A stretch of 64,000 nt of DNA from Chryseobacterium cheonjiense. Lineage in GTDB: Bacteria > Bacteroidota > Bacteroidia > Flavobacteriales > Weeksellaceae. Both the position numbers and the translations under genes were made by a program. The DNA lies in NCBI RefSeq assembly GCF_012927265.1, contig NZ_JABBGF010000005.1, positions 1 through 64,000 of the forward strand, read 5' to 3'. Under the pieces are notes generated by a model. That model was not told the DNA's origin and searched no databases. It saw only the letters and a program-made list of their open reading frames with translations. Below, one piece after another: positions 34,722 to 43,099 of the stretch. Every line of letters begins with the position of its first letter. Positions within the stretch are counted from its first letter, which is position 1.

Positions 34722-35066
34722 CTAATCTTTGTCTGAAAACATGGAATTAGCCAAAGAAGTAACGATAGAAAGAAGGATACTGAAAATCAGAGCCCACCAG
34801 AAGCCATCTACTACCATACTGTCAATCAGGCGATCTGCAATGAGAATAATAATTGCATTAATAACCAGTGTAAATAATCCCAGTGTGATGATCGTTAACG
34901 GTAATCCTAAAAGATTAAGGATTGGTTTTACAATCAGATTTAAAATTCCCAATACAATGGAAAAGATAATAGCCCCACCGAATCCGGAAAAATGGACTCC
35001 CGGTAAAATCATGGTAAGCAGATAGGCTACAATTGCTGTTACCAGCAGACGAATAATTAAGTTCAT
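34722..35066 (-). CDS. Phage-holin-4-superfamily (DUF360-like) small membrane protein
   Basis: 114 residues, almost fully hydrophobic, with four membrane segments at about 5-22, 27-45, 52-76 and 86-106. The pattern RLLVTAIVAYLLTMILPGVH, FSIVLGILNLIVKPILNLLG and LPLTIITLGLFTLVINAIII is the Phage_holin_4_2/YvlD family. Despite the name these chromosomal proteins are not tied to phages; the role is unknown, perhaps in envelope stress. No phage genes lie around. Confidence 0.9.
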   Translation of the reverse strand: MNLIIRLLVTAIVAYLLTMILPGVHFSGFGGAIIFSIVLGILNLIVKPILNLLGLPLTIITLGLFTLVINAIIILIADRLIDSMVVDGFWWALIFSILLSIVTSLANSMFSDKD

Positions 35067-35138
35067 ATTTTTATTTTTTTAGTCAGTCACTTATTCAGAA
35101 ATTCTTATATTAAATATAGCATAAATTTCCGAAAAGAT

Positions 35139-35561
35139 TTACTTTATTTTCATCATGGTTACCAAAGAAGTGGCAACATGGCTTTCCGAATCATTGTTTT
35201 CATCAACACTATAGATTTCCGTTCTGATAACGCTGATCTTTGCGCCACCCTTGATGACATACGATTTTGAGACGAGTGCATCGCCGATTGCCGGACGCAG
35301 ATAGTTTACCTTCAATTCTACGGTTACCACATAGCAATCTTCTTCATAATGACTTACCGCAGCGTATCCTGAAGAAACATCCACTAAAGAAGCAATCATG
35401 GCTCCGTTGAACATTCCGGCTTTTCTGGTCATCAGATCCATTTTAGGGATTTTCATGGAGATAAAATCGGTTTCAACTTCCAGAAGTTCTGCTTTATAGA
35501 ATTTCAATGTTTCGGAACGGTGAAAGCTGTCGGTGATGAGCTGTTTTTTTTCGGGTGTCAT
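35139..35561 (-). CDS. PaaI-type hotdog-fold thioesterase
   Basis: 140 residues matching the hotdog fold: a long central helix in AGMFNGAMIASLVDVSSGYAA (the active-site region, with Asn/Asp positions of the PaaI group) then strands YVVTVELKVNYLRPA and AKISVIRTEIYSVDEN. Such enzymes hydrolyse acyl-CoA thioesters; the substrate is not known. Single gene. Confidence 0.85.
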   Translation of the reverse strand: MTPEKKQLITDSFHRSETLKFYKAELLEVETDFISMKIPKMDLMTRKAGMFNGAMIASLVDVSSGYAAVSHYEEDCYVVTVELKVNYLRPAIGDALVSKSYVIKGGAKISVIRTEIYSVDENNDSESHVATSLVTMMKIK

Positions 35562-35654
35562 TTTTTGATTTTAAAATGTAAATGTAAAGACAAATTTCAA
35601 AAACAATGCAAATATGGTTCTGGCCTTAAATTAATTTAACAGATCGACTGAAAT

Positions 35655-35727
35655 AAGTTTTGGCTAAAGCCATTTGATGTTTTTATTATTGGAAAGCGGA
35701 CTAAAGTCCGCTGCTATTGATATCTTT
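35655..35727. repeat. Second copy of the two-hairpin repeat
   Basis: GGCTAAAGCC, spacer, then AGCGGACTAAAGTCCGCT and GCTATTGATATCTTT. It matches the copy at 32468-32533, with G-C to A-T exchange on both arms of the second stem. Confidence 0.75.
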
Positions 35728-35751
35728 GAAAATATAATTTTTATTGAACAG

Positions 35752-35800
35752 ATGCTTCGACAAGCTCAGCATGACATTGCGAATGCTAACAGTTTTATTA
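35752..35800. repeat. Dispersed TGCTTCGACAAGCTCAGCATGACA element
   Basis: Same family as 10152-10215, including the downstream GCTAACAGTTTT block. Fills the rest of the gap before the topoisomerase gene. Confidence 0.65.
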
Positions 35801-35853
35801 AACATGATTTTGCAGTGTCATTATGTGCAGAGGCAAAGCATTTTATTGCATAC

Positions 35854-37974
35854 TTAGTTTAAAATAATCTGGAAATGTTCGTCCAAAGACAAAATACCTT
35901 CTGCCAAACTTTCAGGATGCGCCGTGAAACCTTTCAGTTTTGAAGTTTTTCCTTTTAGAACGAGATCCATCAGCTGCTTGTCTGATAATTTTTTACCGAA
36001 TATTTCAAACGAAACTTTAAAGCCGCAGTTTTTGAAATCTGAACACCCTACCGCTGTTTTTCCTTTTAGGAGATGATGTTCTTTGCATTTCGGGCATTTT
36101 GTTTCTTCCCAGGACTGCAGTTCTTTTTTTACGGCAGGTTCGCGCTTCTTTTTTTCTTTCACCACCACTTTTTCCTCTTCCAGATTGATTACTTTTCCCT
36201 TTCCGTAGACTACCTTTTCGGTAAGCTCTGTCACCATCTGAATCAATTCTTCCTTGAAATGATTGGCTTCATATTCACCTTTTTCAATTTTCCGGAGCTT
36301 GAGTTCCCATTCACCGGTAAGTTCCGGGCTTTTAAGGAGTTCATCTTCAATGGTATCAATCAGCTGAATTCCCGTTTGGGTAGCGATGAGGTTTTTCCTT
36401 TTCTTTTCAATGTATTTTCTTTTGAAAAGAGTTTCGATAATGTTAGCGCGGGTTGATGGCCTTCCGATCCCGTTATTTTTGAGCAATTCTCGGAGCTCAT
36501 CATCTTCCACCTGTTTTCCGGCTGTTTCCATGGCACGAAGAAGGGTTGCCTCCGTATAAGGTTTTGGTGGCGAGGTTTTTCCCTGATGGATCATCGGGTC
36601 GTGCGGTCCGGTTTCTCCTACGGTAAATTCCGGAATGGTCTGTTCTTCCTCTTTATCTTTGTCTTTTTCCGACTCGTCTTTCGGCTCTTTTGCATATACG
36701 GCTCTCCATCCCGGCTCGAGGATCTGTTTTCCGCTGGTTTTGAAAGGAATCGTTCCTACTTTACCTTCCACCAGAGTATTGGAAATTTTACATTCAGGAT
36801 AAAAAACGGAGATAAATCTTTTAGCAATTAAATCATAGATCAGCTTTTCTTCGCGGCTCAGATTCTGGGAAGGTGGAACTTCGGTAGGAATAATGGCGTG
36901 GTGATCTGTGACTTTTGTATCATCAAAAACCGTTTTGGATTTCGGAATCGGGGCTTCCTGCAAAGGTGCCACAAGTTCCTGATAAAAGTACATTTTTCTG
37001 AGGATGCCCTCTATTTTCGGATATAAGCTTTCAGATAAATAGGTCGTATCTACACGAGGATAGGTTACATGCTTTTTTTCGTAAAGACTTTGGATATAAT
37101 TCAACGTATTTTCTGCGGAATAGCCGTATTTTCTGTTGGCTTCGACCTGAAGTCCGGTAAGGTCAAACAACCTCGGATTTTTTTCTTTTCCTTCTTTAAT
37201 TTCAAAAGAAACGATCTCGAAAGGGTTTTCTTTTAGATATTCCAGCCCTTTTTCGGCCCGTTCTAATGTTTTTAAACGGTCAATCGCGGCATTGAAAACA
37301 ACATCTCTGTATTTCGTTTTCAGTTCCCAATATTCTTCTACGGTAAAGGCATCAATTTCCTTTTGGCGCTGAACCAGCATCGCCAATGTTGGCGTCTGAA
37401 CCCTTCCGATAGAAAGCACGGCTTTATTTCCTCCGAATTTTTTGGTAAAAAGCCTGGTTGCGTTGATCCCCAAAAGCCAGTCGCCGATAGCTCTTGCATT
37501 TCCGGCGAGATATAGGTTTTTATAGTCTTCAGCAGGTTTTAAACTGGCAAAACCTTCTTTGATAGCTTCTTCAGTAAGAGATGAAATCCACAAACGCTGA
37601 ATCGGTTTATTGCATTTTGCTTTCTGCAGCACCCATCTCTGGATGAGTTCTCCTTCCTGCTCGGCATCCCCGCAGTTAATGACCTCATCGCATTCGGCTA
37701 CCAGTCTTTCAATAACTTTGAATTGGTTTTCTACACCTTTGTTCGGAATTAATTTAATCCCGAAATTATGAGGAATGATCGGCAGCAGAAATAAATTCCA
37801 GGATTTGTACTGCGGACCGTAATCGTGAGGTTCTTTGAGGGTGCATAGATGCCCGAAAGTCCATGTTACACAATAGCCGTTTCCTTCCATATATCCCTGT
37901 TTGGGAGTGGTGGCCCCCAATACTTTGGCAATATCTCTGGCAACACTAGGTTTTTCGGCAATACAAAGTTTCAT
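35854..37974 (-). CDS. topB: Type IA DNA topoisomerase III
   Basis: 706 residues. The TOPRIM domain starts at CIAEKPSVARDIAKVLG and holds the acidic motif NCGDAEQEGE (residues 100-109), where the second metal-binding acid is Glu105 instead of the usual Asp. The active-site Tyr is in KKHVTYPRVDTTYLS (about residue 314), with GRVQTPTLAMLVQRQKEIDA and GIGRPSTRANIIETL supporting the family. A C-terminal zinc-ribbon (CPKCKEHHLLKGKTAVGCSD) and Toprim-associated repeat follow. It relaxes or decatenates DNA by single-strand passage. Plasmid- and ICE-borne TopB exist, but no mobile genes surround this one. Confidence 0.93.
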   Translation of the reverse strand: MKLCIAEKPSVARDIAKVLGATTPKQGYMEGNGYCVTWTFGHLCTLKEPHDYGPQYKSWNLFLLPIIPHNFGIKLIPNKGVENQFKVIERLVAECDEVINCGDAEQEGELIQRWVLQKAKCNKPIQRLWISSLTEEAIKEGFASLKPAEDYKNLYLAGNARAIGDWLLGINATRLFTKKFGGNKAVLSIGRVQTPTLAMLVQRQKEIDAFTVEEYWELKTKYRDVVFNAAIDRLKTLERAEKGLEYLKENPFEIVSFEIKEGKEKNPRLFDLTGLQVEANRKYGYSAENTLNYIQSLYEKKHVTYPRVDTTYLSESLYPKIEGILRKMYFYQELVAPLQEAPIPKSKTVFDDTKVTDHHAIIPTEVPPSQNLSREEKLIYDLIAKRFISVFYPECKISNTLVEGKVGTIPFKTSGKQILEPGWRAVYAKEPKDESEKDKDKEEEQTIPEFTVGETGPHDPMIHQGKTSPPKPYTEATLLRAMETAGKQVEDDELRELLKNNGIGRPSTRANIIETLFKRKYIEKKRKNLIATQTGIQLIDTIEDELLKSPELTGEWELKLRKIEKGEYEANHFKEELIQMVTELTEKVVYGKGKVINLEEEKVVVKEKKKREPAVKKELQSWEETKCPKCKEHHLLKGKTAVGCSDFKNCGFKVSFEIFGKKLSDKQLMDLVLKGKTSKLKGFTAHPESLAEGILSLDEHFQIILN

Positions 37975-38097
37975 GAATTTTTCGGAGTTTTGAAGAGGGG
38001 CAAAAATCGGGATTTTTTTTGGATTTTGCTAATTTGTTTGTGATTGTGGATTGATAGTTTTGATTATTTATTAATAGCCTGAATGATAAAATTTTAA

Positions 38098-38328
38098 GTA
38101 AAATGGTTCTACGGAGGGAAAAGTGTAATTTACTCTGAAGAAATGTAACCTTACAACGAAAAAATATAAACTTACAATGCAAAAAAGCAACTCCACACCA
38201 GAAGAAAGTAACCCTACAATATAAAAATGTAAACTTACAACGTAAAAAAGTAACTCCACATCAAAAGAATACAATCTTACAACGCAAAAATGTAAACTTG
38301 CAATACAAGAATATACTTTTACATCACC
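38098..38328. repeat. Minisatellite: 11 units of 21 bp in 63-bp higher-order triplets
   Basis: Consensus AAAATGTAAACTTACAACGCA. Units begin every 21 bases from 38098 to 38308. The units at 38182 and 38245 (AAAAAGxAACTCCACAxCAxA) form a sub-type recurring every 63 bp, i.e. every third unit. The outer units are most degenerate. On the minus strand the array is open and would encode heptapeptide repeats (VVSLHFY, GVELLFC, VVRLHFF), but no protein evidence supports it. The rest of 37975-38589 shows no gene; it is AT-rich. Confidence 0.9.
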
Positions 38329-38525
38329 AATATTATAAATAGTGTTAGAGAAAATATGTCTTACGATGGGCAGCTTGTTTAAAAGAAACGTACTTTTCCG
38401 CAAAGTTGAAATTATAATTGAGCATATTTAAGGAGCAAAGAATTAATCAACAAGTTGATTCGATGAAGCTTATTATTTAACTGCAACAAGAATCTAGATC
38501 GATTAAGGTTAATTAATTCAAAAAA

Positions 38526-38547
38526 AGCTCTCTTTTTTAAGAGAGCT
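38526..38547 (-). terminator. Terminator of the pirin gene
   Basis: AGCTCTCTT-tttt-AAGAGAGCT, a 9-bp perfect stem followed on the minus strand by T-rich sequence, 42 bases past the stop at 38590. Confidence 0.85.
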
Positions 38548-38589
38548 CACCAACAATATTTATGAACCAGGTTCATGAATTTATTTATA

Positions 38590-39465
38590 TTACATTGTCA
38601 TCGGAACGTCCATGAGAAGAATTTCCGTGTTTTCGGATGTCGCTTTAATGCGAAGCTCATTAATATCCCAAACTCCGAAACCATCTCTTTCTTCCAGCTT
38701 TTGACCTTCGATTTCCGCACTTCCCTTAATGATAAAAGCATAAACACCGTTTCCTTTTTTCTTTAATTGATAATTGGTTTCAATATTATCTTCAAAATTA
38801 CCTAAGTGAAACCATGCATCCTGATGAATCCAAACTCCCTCGTCATCGGGATTTGGAGAAAGGATTTGCTGGAATTTATTTTTGCTTTTCGTTTTGTCTA
38901 ATGTAATCTGGTCATATCTCGGCGTAACGTTTCTTTTATTCGGATATACCCAGATCTGGAGGAATTTCACCAACTGATCCTGATTCTTATTGAATTCACT
39001 GTGCATGATACCTGTTCCCGCGCTCATCACCTGGATATCACCGCTTCTGATGATAGCCGAATTTCCCATGCTATCTTTGTGTTCCAGATCGCCTTCCAAC
39101 GGAATGCTGATGATCTCCATATTGTCGTGAGGATGTGTTCCGAAGCCTCTTCCTGCCTCCACTTTATCATCATTTAAAACCCTTAACACCCCGAAATGCA
39201 TTCTTTCCGGATTGTGATAATTGGCAAAACTAAAGGTATGATTGCTCACCAGCCAGCCATGGTCTGCTTTTCCTCTGGTATCTGCTTTATGAATAACGGA
39301 ATTGTCTTTGATCTTTGATTCGGGGTTGGGAAGATGGTTGTAGCCAATCGGTTCCAACGGTTCGATCTCATCGATCTCATTTTTCATGGTGTTTCCCAAG
39401 GATGCTGACGCCACAAACATTCCTGTTCCCAATAATCCTTTTTTTAAAAAATCTTTTCTGTCCAT
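38590..39465 (-). CDS. Pirin family protein (bicupin), with N-terminal export-like signal
   Basis: 291 residues. Residues 1-24 (MDRKDFLKKGLLGTGMFVAS) look like a Tat-like or membrane signal, unusual for pirins. The N-terminal cupin carries the metal ligands in FGTHPHDNMEIISIPLEGDL (His, His, Glu) with the partner His in SAGTGIMHSEFN; the C-terminal cupin is the degenerate regulatory half. Relatives act as quercetin dioxygenases or redox-sensing proteins. Its promoter carries the same 22-nt element as the dioxygenase gene at 46387-47316, suggesting a joint quinone or phenol response. Confidence 0.9.
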   Translation of the reverse strand: MDRKDFLKKGLLGTGMFVASASLGNTMKNEIDEIEPLEPIGYNHLPNPESKIKDNSVIHKADTRGKADHGWLVSNHTFSFANYHNPERMHFGVLRVLNDDKVEAGRGFGTHPHDNMEIISIPLEGDLEHKDSMGNSAIIRSGDIQVMSAGTGIMHSEFNKNQDQLVKFLQIWVYPNKRNVTPRYDQITLDKTKSKNKFQQILSPNPDDEGVWIHQDAWFHLGNFEDNIETNYQLKKKGNGVYAFIIKGSAEIEGQKLEERDGFGVWDINELRIKATSENTEILLMDVPMTM

Positions 39466-39496
39466 ATCTGGTGTGTATTTATTCGTTTTGATAGGA

Positions 39497-39546
39497 CAAA
39501 TTTAGGTTGGTGGGATTTGCTGTGCATTTAACTAGTTTAATAAATG
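39497..39546 (-). promoter_or_regulatory. Pirin promoter with shared 22-nt operator
   Basis: On the minus strand a perfect -7 box TAAATTTG (39504-39497) lies 20 bases downstream of an element at 39525-39546 with arms CATTTA/TAAATG around the palindromic core AACTAGTT. The identical 22 nt occurs at 47364-47385 at the same 20-base distance from a -7 box. Confidence 0.75.
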
Positions 39547-39552
39547 TGATTA

Positions 39553-39860
39553 TTTTCTTTTGTCTTAAAACAAAAGAAACAAAAGTTCAAGACTGGAACC
39601 TGAATGCTAAAAAATATTTTTATTCTCTAAAAATCCCAAAACTCGTGCGAGTTCACTATTGATTCTTCGGTTTATTATTGCTGTCGCACTCAGACAGTGG
39701 GATTTTCTTTACGTTCATAAAAGTATTTTTCTTAACGCTTCAGTTTCCTAAGTCGGTTTATAGTGTGATGTTTAGGGTTTGATTGCTTTGCGCCTAGAAT
39801 GACAGAGTATGTTACATGAATTTGTCATTCTGAAAGAATCTCAACATATTTTTAAACAAT
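39553..39860. repeat. Composite intergenic repeat of about 310 bp, copy A
   Basis: Begins with a 12-bp A/T hairpin (TTTCTTTTGT...ACAAAAGAAA), then GTTCAAGACTGGAACC, a middle block with CTCGTGCGAGTTCACTATTG and TCGCACTCAGACAGTGGGA, then ACGCTTCAGTTTCCTA. A tail follows with GAATGACAGAGTATGTTA and GTCATTCTGAAAGAATCTCA. The next copy follows directly, period about 307 bp. Confidence 0.9.
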
Positions 39861-40117
39861 TTTTCTTTTGCCTTAAAACAAAGAAACAAAAAGTTCAAGA
39901 CTGGAACCTGAATGCTAAAAAATATTTTTATTCTCTAAAAATCCCAAAACTCGTGCGAATTTACTATGGGTTCTTCGGTTTATTATTGCTGTCGCACTCA
40001 GACAGTGGGGTTTTCTTTACGTTCATAAAATTATTTTTCTTAACGCTTCAGTTTCCTAGGTCGATTGATAGTGTGATATTTGGAGATTCTTCGCTGCTTC
40101 GCGCTCAGAATGACAGA
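39861..40117. repeat. Composite intergenic repeat, copy B
   Basis: Tandem to copy A with the same order of blocks; the tail is truncated after GAATGACAGAGTG. From 40118 to 40234 the sequence has no gene; it includes a short CCACCCCTCCTTAGGAGGGG palindromic stretch. Confidence 0.85.
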
Positions 40118-40234
40118 GTGTCAAACCATTAACCATGAAAAGAAATTGGGTGATAAAACCACCCCGTCAAAAATTCTGCAAATTTTTGCCACCCCTCCTT
40201 AGGAGGGGAATTGTGCGGATCTTGATTTTGAAAA

Positions 40235-40819
40235 TTATTTTTGCTTGGAAGCGAGGCGTTTTCGGATGGTGCTTACGAATTCTTTGGAAACGCCGAGATA
40301 GGAAGCGATATAGTATTGTGCCACTCTTTGCGGAATGGATGGATAAACTTTTATAAATTCCAGGTACCGGTCTGAAGCACTTTTGGAAATGGTATTGACC
40401 AGCCGGTGCTGCAGGGTAGAAAGATTTCGCTGAACAAGCATTCTGAAAACCCTTTCGAACTTTGGAATTTCGGTTAATAGCTGTTCTTTGGTAGTCGGAT
40501 TGAGCATATAAATTTCCGAGTCTTCCAGTGTTTCAATGTATAAACTGGAAGGCTTCTGATCCTGAAAAGAAGCAATATCACTGATCCACCAGTCTTCTAT
40601 AGCAAACAGGATAGTGACCTCGAAACCATTATCATCAAGATAGTAAACTCGTACGCAGCCTTTCTGGATATACCCTTCGAACTGGCAGATTTCGCCTTCG
40701 CGCAGCAGGACCGTTTTCTTTGGAAAGGTCTGCAGGGTAAGCAAATTGTTAAAAAATTGTTCTTCTTTCGGATCAAGATCAATGAATCGTGTTACGTTTC
40801 CGATGATGTTTTCAGACAT
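40235..40819 (-). CDS. Crp/Fnr-family transcriptional regulator
   Basis: 194 residues. The cNMP-binding-like jelly roll covers about 20-115 (FPKKTVLLREGEICQFEGYI, GCVRVYYLDDNGFEVTILFA); the PRAGxRxxE-type phosphate cassette is absent, so it does not look like a cAMP sensor. The C-terminal HTH is VAQYYIASYLGVSKEFVSTI followed by RKRLASKQK. No Cys cluster for FeS is present. The family in Flavobacteria often controls stress or catabolic genes nearby; candidates are the pirin and the detoxification cluster. The final three codons run next to repeat B. Confidence 0.9.
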   Translation of the reverse strand: MSENIIGNVTRFIDLDPKEEQFFNNLLTLQTFPKKTVLLREGEICQFEGYIQKGCVRVYYLDDNGFEVTILFAIEDWWISDIASFQDQKPSSLYIETLEDSEIYMLNPTTKEQLLTEIPKFERVFRMLVQRNLSTLQHRLVNTISKSASDRYLEFIKVYPSIPQRVAQYYIASYLGVSKEFVSTIRKRLASKQK

Positions 40820-40828
40820 AGATGCAGT

Positions 40829-41140
40829 TTAAGGCTGCAAATTAGGAAAAAGTGTGTAAACTTCGTTCTTTAATAATCCGCTTCCTCCGCCATAATGCTC
40901 AATAACTTTTACATTTTTATCCAGCTTTTCACAAAACGTTTTGATGTCTTCCTCAAATTGTTCTTCCAAACCTGAACTCAAAAGAACAATATTTACATCC
41001 GTATTTCTGATGGTATCATAGCATGCATTCTCGTCCGTTTGGATGGTTGCATTCCATCCTTCATTGTTTTCAATGATTCTTTTCAGGGTATCAAGAATCT
41101 CCTGATTTTTTCCGATGACTAAGAAGTGTAAGGTATTCAT
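40829..41140 (-). CDS. Receiver-like (pseudo-response-regulator) small protein
   Basis: 103 residues with an alternating beta-alpha pattern similar to a response-regulator receiver: strand HFLVIGKN, helix EILDTLKRIIENNEGW, strand NIVLLSSG, helix DIKTFCEKLD, strand VKVIEHYGGG. The phospho-acceptor Asp position after the third strand is Ser (LLSSG), so phosphorylation is unlikely. It ends 9 bases before the Crp/Fnr gene start, so the two are probably co-transcribed and it may act with it. The role is unknown. Confidence 0.7.
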   Translation of the reverse strand: MNTLHFLVIGKNQEILDTLKRIIENNEGWNATIQTDENACYDTIRNTDVNIVLLSSGLEEQFEEDIKTFCEKLDKNVKVIEHYGGGSGLLKNEVYTLFPNLQP

Positions 41141-41199
41141 TTTTGATTGTTTATTTTATGTTGGTTTGAACACTAAAGGCACTAAGATACTTTTTAATA

Positions 41200-41430
41200 C
41201 TTTCTGTTTTTAAGGTTCACAAAGCCGTTTTAATTATAAGAGGCACAGAGATTTGATTGATTATTTTTTTTCAATACTCTCGAGTTGAATCTTTCGAAGC
41301 CTCTCAATTTCAGCCTTTGCCTGTACTTATGAACACGAAGTTCACAATGATTTCTATCTACTAATTGATTCAAGTTTCACAAAGCCGTTCTACTTATAAG
41401 AGGACACAAAGATTTGATTCTAAACCTTAC
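41200..41430 (+). repeat. Two direct copies of the 'CACAAAGCCGTT...TATAAGAGG' repeat
   Basis: Copies at about 41214-41258 and 41371-41417 share TTCACAAAGCCGTT, TTATAAGAGG and CA(A/G)AGATTTGATT. GAACACGAAGTTCACAATGA stands between them. The inverse copy lies at 19870-20000. The gap 41141-41466 holds no gene. Confidence 0.7.
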
Positions 41431-41466
41431 CTCAATCTACATCACAGCCTCAACCTTCGATTTACT

Positions 41467-43077
41467 CTACAAATGCTTGCTTCCCGTGATCTTTAATTCA
41501 TTTAAATCCAACTGTGATTCTGCTTTTCGAATCTCATCATCACTGAAGCGTTTCTCTCTCTTCATTTTAAACAGTTCTTTTCGCTGCAGTGAAAAGATAT
41601 CCAACATGATCTGATGATATTCTCTAAGGTCATTCTGCCTGTTGGCGCACATCTCAATAGAGCTTAAATGATTTTTGTGAAGCTCAATATCATTTTCAAC
41701 AGTATTTTTAAAATTTTCAACAAGACTATTGTTATTGATATTCATCTGGTATTTTTCATGCAGTGTATTAAGTGCGAGCTTATCAAGCCTGATCTGGATA
41801 CCCGCCTGCTGTTCATGGGATGGCAGGATGGGATCAATCTCTTCAATTTTAGTAAGTCTGATAATTAAAGGAAGCGTAAGCCCCTGAAAAACCAGGGTCA
41901 CAAAAATAACAACAAAGGTGATAAACAGGATGAGGTTTCGCATAGGAAATTCCGACTGTTCATTCATCATAACTGGAATCGAAAGCGCTGTTGCCAAAGA
42001 AACCACTCCTCTCATTCCCGCCCAACCGATAATCAGCGGATTTTTCCAGCCCGGTGTCGGATCTTTCCGTATATTTTTACTGAGCCATCTCGGGATGTGC
42101 GCTACAGGATAGATCCATAACATTCTTACCACAATAACGATGGCGCTGATGATGAGTCCGTACTTTATGCCTTCCATTAAAGAGGTTTCCCCGAGACCGT
42201 TGATAATATCGGGAAGCTGAAGACCTATCAGTACAAAAACCAATGCATTCATCACAAAAATAAGGGTATTCCAGACTCCGAGCATGTTGACTCTTGTTGT
42301 TCCGGTTTTGAATATTTCATGGGCACGGAATGACATGAATAAGCCTCCACTCACGACAGCCATAACCCCCGAGAAATGAAAGTGTTCTGCAGAGAGGAAT
42401 AAAATATACGGTGTAATGACCGTTAGGGCTGCATCAATGGCCGGTGTTGTCGGCAAAAATCTGTGAATGGCATAGAAGATATGTGCTCCGGCAATTCCTA
42501 CTACCACACCCATTCCTGCTACAAGAAAAAACTGCCCGGTTGCTTCCTGCATAGAAAATGCTCCGGTCATTACCGCGGCAAGGGCAAACCTGAAAACAAT
42601 CAGAGAAGAAGCATCATTAATCAGACTTTCACCCTCTAATATAGCAATGGTACGTTTAGGAACCTTAAGTCCTTTTAAAACAGTAGTCGCCGCCACAGCA
42701 TCGGGAGGAGAAACGATGCCTCCCAGTAAAAAACCCAACGCCAGGGTAAAGCCCGGAATTAAAGCCTGTGAAGCAAATGCTACTACAAGGGAAGTGAGAA
42801 AAACCAATCCGAAAGCTAAAAGACTGATGGTTCTTTTCCATTTCCAAAAGTCATTCCATGAAGTGTACCAGGCTGCTTCATACAGAAGCGGCGGAAGGAA
42901 AATCAGGAATATGATTTCCGGATCTAATTTTAAAACAGGAACTCCTGGAATAAAACTGATGCCCAACCCTGCCAGTACCAGAAATATGGGATAGGCAATT
43001 TTTATTCGCTGCGCCAGCATCACGAGAAGCATCACGATGAGGAGGAGGCCTAGTATAAGGAGTAGTTGTTCGTGCAT
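41467..43077 (-). CDS. Na+/H+ antiporter, CPA1 (NhaP-like) family
   Basis: 536 residues. About 12 membrane segments fill residues 1-400; the ion-binding region contains GGIVSPPDAVAATTVLKGLK and AILEGESLINDASSLIVFRF, the signature of CPA1 antiporters. The last 130 residues are a charged, helical cytoplasmic domain (HEQQAGIQIRLDKLALNTL, ELFKMKREKRFSDDEIRKAE). It exchanges cytoplasmic Na+ for external H+ in pH and salt homeostasis. It stands alone; both flanks are repeat-rich. Confidence 0.93.
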   Translation of the reverse strand: MHEQLLLILGLLLIVMLLVMLAQRIKIAYPIFLVLAGLGISFIPGVPVLKLDPEIIFLIFLPPLLYEAAWYTSWNDFWKWKRTISLLAFGLVFLTSLVVAFASQALIPGFTLALGFLLGGIVSPPDAVAATTVLKGLKVPKRTIAILEGESLINDASSLIVFRFALAAVMTGAFSMQEATGQFFLVAGMGVVVGIAGAHIFYAIHRFLPTTPAIDAALTVITPYILFLSAEHFHFSGVMAVVSGGLFMSFRAHEIFKTGTTRVNMLGVWNTLIFVMNALVFVLIGLQLPDIINGLGETSLMEGIKYGLIISAIVIVVRMLWIYPVAHIPRWLSKNIRKDPTPGWKNPLIIGWAGMRGVVSLATALSIPVMMNEQSEFPMRNLILFITFVVIFVTLVFQGLTLPLIIRLTKIEEIDPILPSHEQQAGIQIRLDKLALNTLHEKYQMNINNNSLVENFKNTVENDIELHKNHLSSIEMCANRQNDLREYHQIMLDIFSLQRKELFKMKREKRFSDDEIRKAESQLDLNELKITGSKHL

Positions 43078-43099
43078 GGTTTTTATTTTCTATATGTTA

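Noticed and set aside
34722..35066. Prophage remnant
   Set aside because: The holin-superfamily name applies to a common chromosomal membrane protein; there are no other phage genes around.
38071..38403. Minus-strand open frame of 110 codons over the minisatellite
   Set aside because: The frame is open because the 21-bp unit is a multiple of three. The product is an unbroken run of hydrophobic heptapeptides without a known family, so I list the DNA repeat instead.
39809..40132. Plus-strand open frame in repeats A and B
   Set aside because: It lies wholly in the composite repeat; the other copies do not keep the frame.
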